DNA of 61,815 nucleotides, from NCBI GenBank assembly GCA_022844005.1, contig JALHMN010000003.1:1-61815 (forward strand), in the 5' to 3' direction. The notes beneath the pieces were generated by a model, which searched no databases, was not told where the DNA came from, and was given only the letters and a program-made list of their open reading frames with translations. Positions 46,390 through 54,760 of the stretch are shown here, in pieces. Source of the DNA: a bacterium. Lineage in GTDB: Bacteria > Pseudomonadota > Alphaproteobacteria > Ferrovibrionales > Ferrovibrionaceae. The stretch's first letter is position 1, and each line of letters starts with the position of its first letter. The position numbers and the translations under genes are program-made.

Positions 46390-47359
46390 GGCGGCGATCG
46401 TCGGCTGCGGACAGATCGCCGGCGGCTATGCGGGAACTGGCGACGACATCCTCACCCATGCCGCTGCCTATCGGGCACACCCGGATTTCGATCTCGTTGC
46501 CTGCGTGGAACCCGACGACACGCGGCGGGCTGCCTTCCAGGCGCGCTGGTCGATCCCGAGCGCCTATCCGACCCTCGCCGCGCTTCTGGCAGCTCAGCCG
46601 CGCCTGAAGGTGGTCAGCCTGTGCACACCCTCGCCCCTGCACGGGGAGGATCTGCGAAACCTGCTGGCATCGGCGGTGCCGGCCGTGTTCTGCGAAAAGC
46701 CGATCACGACCGGGCTGGCGGAGGCCGAAGCCCTGGTTGCCGCATTTGAGGCCGCGGGGAAGATTCTGGCCGTCAACCACACGCGCCGCTTTGACCCCGC
46801 GATCCTGGCACTGCGCGATCGCCTGTCCCGGGGCGAATTCGGCGCCATCCGCGCCGCCTCGGGCGTCTATGCCGGCGGGATACTCAACAATGGCAGTCAT
46901 TGGATCGATCTCGCCGGGATGCTGCTCGGCACGCTGACGCTGGAGCGGGTTCTACGCGCCACAGCCGACAGGGATGCCGACGACCCGACGGTGGATGCCG
47001 TTCTGCGCGATGGCGAAGGATTGCCGGTTCACCTCATGGGAGCCGACAGCCGGGACTACGCCATCTTCGAACTTCGCCTGGTGACGCAGCACGCCGTGAT
47101 CGATATCGAAGAGCGCGGCTTTGTGATCCGGGAACGCCGGCCGGAACCGGATCCCCGCTTTCCGGGGTTTCGGCGCCTTGGAATTCCTGTCGAATTGGTT
47201 ACCGGTCTTCACCAATCTTTACGCTTTGGTCTTGATGCTATGCGCGATGCGCTGGCAGGCCACCCGCCGCCCTCCACCGGGCGAACGGCACTGCAGGCGC
47301 AGAGGCTCTGCGAGGCGATGCGCCTTCAGGGCCTGCTGCAACTGGAGATGCGCGGATGA
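46373..47359 (+). CDS. Gfo/Idh/MocA-family oxidoreductase
   Basis: 328 residues. N-terminal NAD(P) Rossmann fold 'AAIVGCGQIAGGYAG' and the family's 'VFCEKPITTGLAEAEALV' with the conserved E-K-P, then 'LAVNHTRRFDPAILAL' and 'NNGSHWIDLAGMLLG' (with the H of the catalytic region). Such enzymes oxidise or reduce sugars at C3 or similar, often paired with a DegT aminotransferase to make 3-amino sugars. That fits the next gene. Start overlaps the previous gene by 17 bases. Confidence 0.86.
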   Translation: MSQRLEAAIVGCGQIAGGYAGTGDDILTHAAAYRAHPDFDLVACVEPDDTRRAAFQARWSIPSAYPTLAALLAAQPRLKVVSLCTPSPLHGEDLRNLLASAVPAVFCEKPITTGLAEAEALVAAFEAAGKILAVNHTRRFDPAILALRDRLSRGEFGAIRAASGVYAGGILNNGSHWIDLAGMLLGTLTLERVLRATADRDADDPTVDAVLRDGEGLPVHLMGADSRDYAIFELRLVTQHAVIDIEERGFVIRERRPEPDPRFPGFRRLGIPVELVTGLHQSLRFGLDAMRDALAGHPPPSTGRTALQAQRLCEAMRLQGLLQLEMRG

Positions 47360-48681
47360 GCGAACTGGCATTGCTCGGCGGACCCAAGGTCCGCACCAAA
47401 CCCTTTCCCGCCTATCGCACGATCGGCGAAGAGGAAAAGGCGGCGGTCAATCGGGTAATGGATTCAGGCGTTCTCTCACGCTATCTGGGCGCGCATCATG
47501 AGGATTTCATGGGCGGGCCTGAAGTCCGTTCCTTCGAGGCCGAATGGGCGGCCGCAACGGGCGCCCGCCATGCGCTTGCCGTCAACTCGGCCTCCAGCGG
47601 CCTGCATTGCGCGATCGGCGCCGCCGGCGTCGGCCCGGGCGACGAGGTGATCGTCACTCCCTACTCCATCACCGTTTCGGCCACGGCCCCGATCGTCTTC
47701 AACGCCGTTCCGGTCTTCGCCGACATCGATCCCGAAACGTGGTGCCTGTCGCCGCAGAGCATCCGCGAACGCATCACACCGCGCACGAGAGCCATCATCG
47801 TCGTCCATATCTTCGGCCAGGCCGCCGACATGGATCCGATCATGGATCTCGCCCGCCAGCACAACCTGGTCGTGATCGAGGACTGCGCTCAGGCACCCTT
47901 CGGCATGTACAAGGGACGGCCCGTCGGCACCCTCGGCCATATGGGTGTCTTCAGCCTGAATTATCACAAGCACATCCACACCGGCGAAGGTGGTGTCGTC
48001 ACCACCAACGATCCGGTGCTGGCCGAGAAGATCTCCCTGATCCGGAACCACGCCGAGGCGGTGGTCGCCGCGAAAGGCGTCGGCGACCTGACCAACATGC
48101 TGGGGTTCAACTTCCGCATGGGCGAGATCGAGGCGGCGATCGGCCGCTGCCAACTGGCCAAGGGCGCGACCCTGGTCGATGAGCGCCGCCGCAATGTCCA
48201 GCATCTCGAAAAGCGCCTAGGCGGCGTCCCCGAGCTGATCCTTCCTCAGGAACGCACCGGCGACAAGCACGTCTACTACACGCACACGCTTCGTCACGAT
48301 CCCGCCAAGACCGAGGTCGGCCGCGACCTCTATGTCGAGGCGATCAAGGCCGAGCTGCCGCTGACCGAGGGACGCGAAGGCGAAGGCGTGCTGGTACGCG
48401 CGGGCTATGTGAAGCCGATCTACCTGCAGCCGATGTTCCTGACCCAGACGGCCTATGGCCGGGCGCAGTGCCCGTTCCGCTGTCCCCACTACGACGGCAA
48501 GCAGGACTACCGCGCGGGCCTATGCCCCGATGCGGAGGCCGCCAATGCCAGCATCATGATTCACGAGCTGATGCGCCCACCGATGACCGATGCTGACCTG
48601 AATGACGTCGCGAATGCCTTCCTCAAGGTTCACGACAACCTCGGCAGCTTGCTCGACTTCAGCCTGAGGAGAGCGGCATGA
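47356..48681 (+). CDS. DegT/DnrJ/EryC1-family sugar aminotransferase
   Basis: A 441-residue PLP enzyme: 'LALLGGPKVRTKPFPAYRTIG' N-terminus, 'ALAVNSASSGLHCAIGAAGVG', PLP Asp in 'VVIEDCAQAPFGMYKG', and Schiff-base Lys in 'FSLNYHKHIHTGEGGVVT'. Longer than PseC because of an insertion around 'KPIYLQPMFLTQTAYGRAQ' followed by a Cys-containing 'CPFRCPHYDGKQDYRAGLCP'. It overlaps the preceding dehydrogenase by ATGA, and the two could install an amino group at a ketone made by it. Not the same as PseC (40779), so a second amino sugar, or a variant of the same sugar, is implied. Confidence 0.87.
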   Translation: MSELALLGGPKVRTKPFPAYRTIGEEEKAAVNRVMDSGVLSRYLGAHHEDFMGGPEVRSFEAEWAAATGARHALAVNSASSGLHCAIGAAGVGPGDEVIVTPYSITVSATAPIVFNAVPVFADIDPETWCLSPQSIRERITPRTRAIIVVHIFGQAADMDPIMDLARQHNLVVIEDCAQAPFGMYKGRPVGTLGHMGVFSLNYHKHIHTGEGGVVTTNDPVLAEKISLIRNHAEAVVAAKGVGDLTNMLGFNFRMGEIEAAIGRCQLAKGATLVDERRRNVQHLEKRLGGVPELILPQERTGDKHVYYTHTLRHDPAKTEVGRDLYVEAIKAELPLTEGREGEGVLVRAGYVKPIYLQPMFLTQTAYGRAQCPFRCPHYDGKQDYRAGLCPDAEAANASIMIHELMRPPMTDADLNDVANAFLKVHDNLGSLLDFSLRRAA

Positions 48682-49691
48682 GCGCGCTTCCGCGACCGCT
48701 TCCCCACCCGGGCAGCATCGACATTCTCTACTATGCGCGCGACCCCGGCGCGGCGAACATGATCGTCGCCGCGCGCGCGGCACTGGAGGAGCAGGCGATC
48801 TGCCCGCTGCCGTTGCAGATCCTCGCATACCGTCTGGGTCCCAACCCGCGCGACATCGTGCTGGGCAAAACCTTCGCGCTGGAGACCTTCGCCGCGGCGG
48901 GCATCCGCGCCAGCGACTGGTCCAGGACCATATCCGATACCGCCCGCGATCTCTCGCTCCGCAATCTGCTGCTGGAGCTCGGACCGCAGCTCATCATCAC
49001 CGGCACCAGCGATATCGACGATGACGACGATATCGCGCTGTGGAAAGCGGCAGAGGCACTCGAGATCCCTGCATGCGCCATCGTCGACACGGCCGGCAAC
49101 ATGGCATCCCGTTTCACCGACAGAACCGGCGCCCTCGTCTTTCCCAAGCAGATCCTGGTGCCCAGCCCCCAGGCCCGCCGGGCCGTCATCGGTCTCGGCG
49201 CCCGGTCGCGTTCCGTTTCCGTCGTCGGGCAGTTGCATCTCGACCGCTTGCGCGCGGAAAGCTTCTTCCGCGATTGCACGGCCGCGAACCGGCTGCGCGT
49301 CCTCTGGGGTGCGGGGATCGGTGACAACGTGCTGCTGTTCGCCTCGGAATGCGGTCGCGAGATGACGGCAGCGGGCCGGCCGGCGCCATACGACGAGATC
49401 CAGGCACTGGAGAACCTGCTCGCGGCGATCGAACGCGGCGAGACGGTCGCGGGAATCGATACGCAGACGCAGCCGGTGCTGGTGGTGATCCGCCCGCATC
49501 CGCGCGACAGCATCGGCAAGTATGACCGCTATGAAGCACGGCCGAATGTGCGCGTCGCCGTATCCAGTGGCGGATCGCCGACCGAGGCCATCCTGGCTTC
49601 CGACCTGGTGGTAGGCATGAATTCGATGCTGCTCCACGAAGCCAAGGTGCTCTGCCGCCCGGTTCATTCGCTGACCGGCGCAACGATCTGA
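48678..49691 (+). CDS. Unknown protein, possible GT-B-fold glycan enzyme
   Basis: 337 residues, soluble. 'IDILYYARDPGAANMIVAARAAL' at the N-terminus, 'PQLIITGTSDIDDDDDIALWKAAEALEIP' in the middle, 'VLVVIRPHPRDS' and 'GSPTEAILASDLVVGMNSMLLHEAK' at the C-terminus. The last two recall the nucleotide-binding half of CDP-glycerol transferases and UDP-sugar 2-epimerases (H-P-R and G-x-x-S-x-x-x-x-E-A), hinting at a GT-B fold. It might be the missing transferase or a nucleotide-sugar processing enzyme. I do not recognise the family. It overlaps the aminotransferase gene by 4 bases. Confidence 0.6.
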   Translation: MSALPRPLPHPGSIDILYYARDPGAANMIVAARAALEEQAICPLPLQILAYRLGPNPRDIVLGKTFALETFAAAGIRASDWSRTISDTARDLSLRNLLLELGPQLIITGTSDIDDDDDIALWKAAEALEIPACAIVDTAGNMASRFTDRTGALVFPKQILVPSPQARRAVIGLGARSRSVSVVGQLHLDRLRAESFFRDCTAANRLRVLWGAGIGDNVLLFASECGREMTAAGRPAPYDEIQALENLLAAIERGETVAGIDTQTQPVLVVIRPHPRDSIGKYDRYEARPNVRVAVSSGGSPTEAILASDLVVGMNSMLLHEAKVLCRPVHSLTGATI

Positions 49692-49692
49692 C

Positions 49693-51180
49693 ATGGATGG
49701 CGGCTCGTTCTTCGGCACCGACCGCGCCAGCGGTCGCCGGATGCCGCCTAGCGAGTTGAAGCGCCGCCTGCAGCGCTGCGGCGCCACCCGGGCGCTGGTC
49801 ACCTCCATCAGCGGTCTGCAGTATGACGCCGCCGCGGGCAATGCCGAAACGCTTCGCCTCTGCGCCGGAGATCCGTTCTTCGTGCCCATCGCTGTCGCAG
49901 CGCCGATGGCCTACGCGGGCGATATAGGCCCTCTCAGACAGCAGGGCTTTCGCGCCGTTGGTGCCTTCCCGCACTGGCCGGGGCATGGCGGCGACTTCGA
50001 CGACATCGCCCTTCGCCACATCGCCGCCGCGGCGGCCGAACAGGGCCTGCCCCTCTTCCTCGGTCTCAGCCAGCGGACCGACTTCGCGAAGGTGGCGCGC
50101 AATCTCGCTCCCGCCGGAGGGCGTATTGCGCTGCGTTGGATGCGCGGGTCCGGCTATTCGGCACTCGCCGAGGCAATGGCCGTCGCGCGCGACTGGCCCA
50201 ACATCCTGATCGATGCCGGCATGGCCCCGCAGACCGGCGGAATCGAACTGCTGACGAAGACGCTTGGCGCGGAGCGGCTGTTCATCGCTGCCAACGCACC
50301 TTATGCCTACGAGGCCTGTCCCTATTTCCTGGCGCAGTCGGCCCGGATCAGCGAGACCGAGCGGCAGATGATCCTGGACGGCACGCTCGCCCGGCTGTTG
50401 GATCTTCCGGCAACGAAGCAAGCCGCGCCTGCCGGCTACACCGAACTGATCACGGCGCCGAAGATCGACACGCTCTACAACATCGGCAGCTTCGACACGA
50501 TCGAGCCGGAAGCCGGCGACGACGCCGTAGCCGAAAGCGTCGGCCGCTTCCATGCCGAGATCGCCATCCTGTCCTCCATGCGGGCGATCTTCGACGACAT
50601 GCAGGCCGGCAATGCGGAGACGGCGGCCTTCCTCGATCGCTGCCCGGGGGCGCGCGGCCTGATCGCCATCGACCCGATGAATCACGAGGCCACCTTCACC
50701 GAGATCGACCGCTATGCCGGCGATCCCCGCTTCATCGGCATCAAGACCATCCAGGACGACGCCCATGGCCTCGGTCTCGACGACGCACGCTACGCCCCGA
50801 TCCTGGACCGCATCGACCGTATGCCGGGCTGGACCGTCATGGCGCATCCCACCGGGATCGGCGCCGCGGCACGCAAACACCCCGACATCACCTTCGTCTC
50901 CGAACACGGCACCTGGCGCCACCGGGAGAACGCAGATATCCAGAACATGATGTTCGACATCTGCACCTCCACGCCGCTGCTCGCCCAGAGCGACATCCCC
51001 GACCTGATCGACCGGGTCGGCGCCGGCCGGGTGCTCTATGCTTCCGACGCGCCCCTGATGTCGCCCGCCTTCACGCTCGGCAAGCTCGCCTCGCTGGAAC
51101 TCGGAGCCGGTCATCTCCGCGCCATCCTGCGTGACAATGCGCTCAGGGCCTTCCCCAGGCTCCGCCTGAACGCGAAATGA
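49693..51180 (+). CDS. Doubled amidohydrolase-2-type protein
   Basis: 495 residues made of two similar TIM-barrel halves (about 1-245 and 250-495). The second half keeps metal-site-like residues: Lys in 'FIGIKTIQDD', His in 'WTVMAHPTGIG', His in 'TFVSEHGTW' and Asp in 'VLYASDAPLMSP'. The first has lost the equivalents ('FRAVGAFPHW', 'LFIAANAPYAYEA', Asn for Asp) and is probably structural. Family members hydrolyse or decarboxylate small amide/acid substrates; deacetylation of an amino sugar would suit the cluster but is inferred. One base separates it from the previous stop; it overlaps hisH2 by ATGA. Confidence 0.75.
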   Translation: MDGGSFFGTDRASGRRMPPSELKRRLQRCGATRALVTSISGLQYDAAAGNAETLRLCAGDPFFVPIAVAAPMAYAGDIGPLRQQGFRAVGAFPHWPGHGGDFDDIALRHIAAAAAEQGLPLFLGLSQRTDFAKVARNLAPAGGRIALRWMRGSGYSALAEAMAVARDWPNILIDAGMAPQTGGIELLTKTLGAERLFIAANAPYAYEACPYFLAQSARISETERQMILDGTLARLLDLPATKQAAPAGYTELITAPKIDTLYNIGSFDTIEPEAGDDAVAESVGRFHAEIAILSSMRAIFDDMQAGNAETAAFLDRCPGARGLIAIDPMNHEATFTEIDRYAGDPRFIGIKTIQDDAHGLGLDDARYAPILDRIDRMPGWTVMAHPTGIGAAARKHPDITFVSEHGTWRHRENADIQNMMFDICTSTPLLAQSDIPDLIDRVGAGRVLYASDAPLMSPAFTLGKLASLELGAGHLRAILRDNALRAFPRLRLNAK

Positions 51181-51791
51181 TCGGCGTCGTCTCCTGTGGC
51201 ATCGGCAACGTGCAGTCCGTGCTGAACGCCTTCGCCCGTCTCGGTCACGACGCTCGGGCCATCGAGACGCCGGAAGCGCTGGGCGATGCCGAACGCGTCG
51301 TGCTGCCCGGTGTGGGTGCCTTCCCGAGTTGCATGAACCGCCTGAACGAAAGCGGCTTCCGCGCCGCCGTGGACCGCTTCGTGAAGTCGGGCCGCCCCTT
51401 CCTCGGCGTCTGCGTCGGCATGCAGATGCTGGCCGATATCGGCACCGAGTTCGGCGAAACCTCCGGCCTCGGCTACATCCCCGGCCGGGTCGAGGTGATC
51501 CCGAAGACGAGCCCCGATCTCCGCATCCCGCATATGGGCTGGAACGATCTTTCCATCGCCAAGCCGACGCCGCTGCTGGCCGGGCTCGACGGCGACACCG
51601 CCTGCTATTTCGTCCATTCCTTCTCCCTCGTCTGCAAGAATGAAAGCGACGTGGCTGCCTGGACCGAGCATGGCTCGCGATTGGTCGCAGCCGTCGCGCG
51701 GGGCAACGTCTTCGGCCTGCAGGCGCATCCGGAGAAGAGCCAGAACGTGGGGCTCAAGATCCTCGACAACTTCGCGAAACTGCCGTGCTGA
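51177..51791 (+). CDS. hisH2: Glutamine amidotransferase HisH paralogue (amidino-sugar pathway)
   Basis: A 204-residue class-I glutaminase: nucleophile Cys in 'FLGVCVGMQMLADIG' and His-Glu in 'GLQAHPEKSQNVGLK'. Sequence begins 'IGVVSCGIGNVQSVLNAFARLG', as in HisH. Its genes lie in a glycan operon with a HisF paralogue and a PseA/WbpG enzyme, the trio known from Pseudomonas O-antigen synthesis where HisH2 releases ammonia. A role in histidine synthesis is therefore unlikely. Confidence 0.9.
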   Translation: MIGVVSCGIGNVQSVLNAFARLGHDARAIETPEALGDAERVVLPGVGAFPSCMNRLNESGFRAAVDRFVKSGRPFLGVCVGMQMLADIGTEFGETSGLGYIPGRVEVIPKTSPDLRIPHMGWNDLSIAKPTPLLAGLDGDTACYFVHSFSLVCKNESDVAAWTEHGSRLVAAVARGNVFGLQAHPEKSQNVGLKILDNFAKLPC

Positions 51792-52588
51792 AGACCCGCG
51801 TCATCCCCGTCCTCTACCTGATGAACGGGCTGATCGTCCGCAGCGAAGGCTTCAGGGAGTTCAAGGCCATCGGCAACCCGATCGCCGAGATGGAGCGCTA
51901 TGGCGACTGGCTGGCCGACGAGCTGGTCTATCTCGACATCACCCGCGACGGCGAGCACGACTTCGGCCGCGACGACCACAAGTTCAAGGGCGAGCGCGAC
52001 ATCCTCTCCATCCTGCGCCAGATCGCCGCCTCCTGCTTCATGCCGCTCGCCTTCGGCGGGCGCATCAGGAGCATGGAGGACGTCGACCGCTTCATCCGCA
52101 ACGGCGCCGACAAGGTGGTGATCTGCTCCCAGGCCTTCCGCGATCCCGCCCTGGTGACGGCGGTGGCGGAGAAATACGGCGCCCAGGCCATGGTGCTGGG
52201 GCTCGATGTGAAGCGCGAGGAGGACGGCACCCACCGCGTCTATGTCGACCAGGGCCGCACGCCGGTCGACGAGGCGCCGGAAACCTATGCGAAGCGGATG
52301 GAAGCGGCCGGCGCCGGCGAGATCCTGCTGAACTCCATCGATCGCGACGGCGCCGCCGAAGGCTACGACACCGAGATCATTCGCCGCATTGCCGACGCGG
52401 TCTCCATCCCCGTGGTCGCTTGCGGCGGGGTCGGAGACTTCTCCGATTTCCGCGAGGGCATCGACGAGGGTCATGCCAGCGCGGTGGCCGCCGGCAACGT
52501 CTTCCACTTCACCGAAGCCAGTTACAAGCGCGCCAAGCGCTATCTGCGAGACAAGGGCTACGGCGTGCGCTTTCCGTATACGAATTGA
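51785..52588 (+). CDS. hisF2: HisF paralogue channelling ammonia (amidino-sugar pathway)
   Basis: A 267-residue (beta/alpha)8 barrel. 'RVIPVLYLMNGLIVRSEGF' replaces the canonical 'R-I-I-P-C-L-D-V-x-x-G', so the first catalytic Asp of histidine-pathway HisF is Tyr here, while the mid-barrel 'LGLDVKREEDGTH' Asp remains. Phosphate-binding loops persist ('VACGGVGDFSDFREG'). Loss of the catalytic Asp fits a protein kept only as an ammonia conduit between HisH2 and PseA. Start GTG 51785 overlaps the hisH2 stop. The next gene follows after 54 bases, the widest gap in the operon, containing a 13-base match to the 10-bp array unit. Confidence 0.88.
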   Translation: MLKTRVIPVLYLMNGLIVRSEGFREFKAIGNPIAEMERYGDWLADELVYLDITRDGEHDFGRDDHKFKGERDILSILRQIAASCFMPLAFGGRIRSMEDVDRFIRNGADKVVICSQAFRDPALVTAVAEKYGAQAMVLGLDVKREEDGTHRVYVDQGRTPVDEAPETYAKRMEAAGAGEILLNSIDRDGAAEGYDTEIIRRIADAVSIPVVACGGVGDFSDFREGIDEGHASAVAAGNVFHFTEASYKRAKRYLRDKGYGVRFPYTN

Positions 52589-52642
52589 GGCCGGCCCTAA
52601 CCGTCCGTTAACCCAATTCGGTAAGGATTTGGCTCGAATTGA

Positions 52643-53827
52643 ATGCATCGGCTCGAGGCCATGATCCAGGGCGAGTTTCTTCCGCGCATCAAGCCGCCGC
52701 GCGTCACCTACTGCACCCGCTGCGTCTATCCGGCCGTGGCCGCGACGGCGCTCACCTTCGACAAGGACGGTGTGTGCTCGGGTTGCCGGACGCATGACGA
52801 GCAGGGCAAGGTCGACTGGAAGCGCCGCGAGCGGCTGTTCCGCGAGCTCTGTGACGACTACCGCTCCAAATCCGGCAAGACCTACGACTGCCTGATCCCG
52901 GTCAGCGGCGGCAAGGACAGCTTCTACCAGGTGCACCTGCTGAAGACCGTCTACGGCATGAATCCCCTCCTGGTGACCTACAACGAGAACAACGAGACCG
53001 AGATCGGCCGCCGCAACATCCAGCGCATGAAGGATGTCTTCGGCTGCGACTACTTCAACTTCACGCCGTCGGTGGACGTGCTGAAGAAGATGAACCGCAT
53101 CGGGCTGCGCCGCATGGGCGATCCCGACATGCACTGCCACATGGGCATCAACTCCATCCCCATCCAGATCGCGGTGAAGTTCGATATCCCGCTGATCGTC
53201 TGGGGCGAGCACGGGTTCATGAATCTCGGCGGCATGCATTCCTACAAGGACATGGTCGAGTACACGGCGCGGTACCGCAAAGAGCACCTGCTGCGCGGCT
53301 TCGACTGGGAGGATTTCGTCGGCGACGAGGGCCTGACCGAGCAGAACCTGCTCTGGGCCAAGTACCCGGACGATGCGGATATCGAGCGCGTCGGCGTGCG
53401 CGGCATCTTCATCTCCAACTTCTTCGGCTGGAACCAGGACGGCCATACGAAGCTGATGGTCGACCTGTACGGCTTCGAGACCAATCCGCTGCCCTTCGAC
53501 CGCACCTACAAGCGCGACAGCAACCTGAACAACATCCACGACAACGGCGTGCACGACTACATGAAGTACGTGAAGTTCGGCTACGGCCGGGCGACCGACC
53601 ATGTGTGCCGCGACATCCGTTCGGGCGCGATGACCCGGGAGCAGGGCATCGAGCTGGTCCGCCAGTACGACCCGGTGGTGCCGGGCGACCTGCCGCGCTG
53701 GCTGACCTACACCGGCATGAGCCGCAGCGAGTTCGAGACCATTGCAGACACTTTCCGCGACCCGCGGGTCTGGGTGAAGAACGAATACGGGAACTGGGTG
53801 AAGGACAACATCTGGGACCACAACTGA
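52643..53827 (+). CDS. pseA: N-acetyl sugar amidotransferase (PseA/WbpG type)
   Basis: A 394-residue PP-loop ATP pyrophosphatase. N-terminal zinc-type Cys 'YCTRCVYP' and 'GVCSGCRTHDEQG', then PP-loop 'LIPVSGGKDSFYQVHLL' near residue 92, then 'GEHGFMNLGGMHSYKDM' and 'FFGWNQDGHTKLM'. It activates an N-acetyl oxygen with ATP and substitutes ammonia, giving an acetamidino group (as on Pse5Ac7Am in Campylobacter or the Pseudomonas O-antigen). Adjacent hisH2/hisF2 supply the ammonia. ATG 52643 is used; an internal ATG at 52661 with closer GAGG is possible. Confidence 0.9.
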   Translation: MHRLEAMIQGEFLPRIKPPRVTYCTRCVYPAVAATALTFDKDGVCSGCRTHDEQGKVDWKRRERLFRELCDDYRSKSGKTYDCLIPVSGGKDSFYQVHLLKTVYGMNPLLVTYNENNETEIGRRNIQRMKDVFGCDYFNFTPSVDVLKKMNRIGLRRMGDPDMHCHMGINSIPIQIAVKFDIPLIVWGEHGFMNLGGMHSYKDMVEYTARYRKEHLLRGFDWEDFVGDEGLTEQNLLWAKYPDDADIERVGVRGIFISNFFGWNQDGHTKLMVDLYGFETNPLPFDRTYKRDSNLNNIHDNGVHDYMKYVKFGYGRATDHVCRDIRSGAMTREQGIELVRQYDPVVPGDLPRWLTYTGMSRSEFETIADTFRDPRVWVKNEYGNWVKDNIWDHN

Positions 53828-53828
53828 G

Positions 53829-54524
53829 ATGAGCCGGCCACGCACCGCTCTCCTGTTCCAGGACGGCAACTTCGTCGGGCGCGAGTATCACGCGCGCCTG
53901 AAGGAGGCGGGGCGTGAGCCGGACGTGAGCATCGCCGTCGGCCGCATGAAGCCCGAGAGCATCGCCTTCGAGCGCGAGCGGACGGCGCACCGCTGGAACC
54001 CGCCGGCCTTCGAGCCCGGCCATCGTTTCGACGGGCTGAGGGATCCCGCGCTCCTCGACCTGCTCAGGGCCGAGCGGATCGACCTCTGCATCCAGGGCGG
54101 CGTCGGCATCCTGAAAGCCCACCACCTGGCCGCCCCCAGCCTCGGCTGGATCAACGTCCATCCCGGCCGGCTGCCGGCCTATCGCGGCAACAGCTGCCCG
54201 GAATGGGCACTGGCCGAGGGCGAACCCATCCATGCCACCGCGCATCTGATCGATACCGGCATCGATACCGGCCCGGTCATCTGCGACGCCCCGCTCTCCG
54301 TGCCCCAGCATTGGTCCTATCCCGACCTCCGCGCCAATCTCTATGCCCACTGCGCCCGGGTGCTGATCCAGGCCCTTAAGAAGCTGGACACAGCGACCCC
54401 GGAGACGCTCCACAGCTTCGTCACCCCCCAGGACGAGACCGGCGCCCGCTATCTGCTCGCCATCCCGGCCGACAAGCTCGAACTCGCCAAGGCCCGGCTG
54501 GCCCCGGAGGAGATCGCCGCGTGA
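53829..54524 (+). CDS. Formyltransferase-family protein (amino-sugar N-formylation likely)
   Basis: 231 residues with the formyltransferase catalytic trio: Asn and His in 'LGWINVHPGRLPAYRGNSCPEW' and Asp in 'HLIDTGIDTGPVI'. Too short, and without the C-terminal OB domain of tRNA formyltransferase Fmt. Sugar N-formyltransferases such as VioF and WlaRD share this core and use 10-formyl-tetrahydrofolate. In a surface-sugar operon it most likely formylates an amino group, giving an alternative to acetyl or acetamidino. ATG 53829 starts two bases after the pseA stop. Confidence 0.83.
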   Translation: MSRPRTALLFQDGNFVGREYHARLKEAGREPDVSIAVGRMKPESIAFERERTAHRWNPPAFEPGHRFDGLRDPALLDLLRAERIDLCIQGGVGILKAHHLAAPSLGWINVHPGRLPAYRGNSCPEWALAEGEPIHATAHLIDTGIDTGPVICDAPLSVPQHWSYPDLRANLYAHCARVLIQALKKLDTATPETLHSFVTPQDETGARYLLAIPADKLELAKARLAPEEIAA

Positions 54525-54760
54525 AGGAGACCAACCAGGCGAAGCTGCAGGACATCGTCCGGGCCGTCCTCGAACTGCCCGAGGGCGCCGATGTGGCAGC
54601 GGTGAAGAAGATCACCACGCGGCGCTGGGACAGCCTCGCCCAGGTCAGCCTGATCGCCGCCGTCGAGGGCGAGTTCGGCGTCAGCCTTCCCGTGGCCGAT
54701 TACGGCCGTTTCACCTCCTACAAGGCCATCGAACTGCTCCTGTCGGAAAAGGGGCTGTGA
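54521..54760 (+). CDS. Acyl carrier protein (dedicated)
   Basis: A 79-residue ACP. The phosphopantetheine-attachment Ser lies in 'TTRRWDSLAQVSLIAAVE' near residue 38 (DSL motif). 'FGVSLPVADYGRFTSYKAIELL' completes helix III. Start GTG 54521 overlaps the formyltransferase stop. It is followed without gaps by MaoC-SDR, FkbH-like and GNAT genes, so it is probably a private carrier for an acyl unit destined for the sugar rather than the fatty-acid ACP. Confidence 0.9.
   Translation: MKETNQAKLQDIVRAVLELPEGADVAAVKKITTRRWDSLAQVSLIAAVEGEFGVSLPVADYGRFTSYKAIELLLSEKGL

Noticed and set aside
51177..52588. Histidine biosynthesis genes hisH and hisF
   Set aside because: Isolated from other his genes, next to pseA, and HisF lacks a catalytic Asp; better read as the amidino-sugar pair.
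53829..54524. Methionyl-tRNA formyltransferase (fmt)
   Set aside because: Only 231 residues, lacks the C-terminal tRNA-binding domain, and sits in a glycan operon without def.
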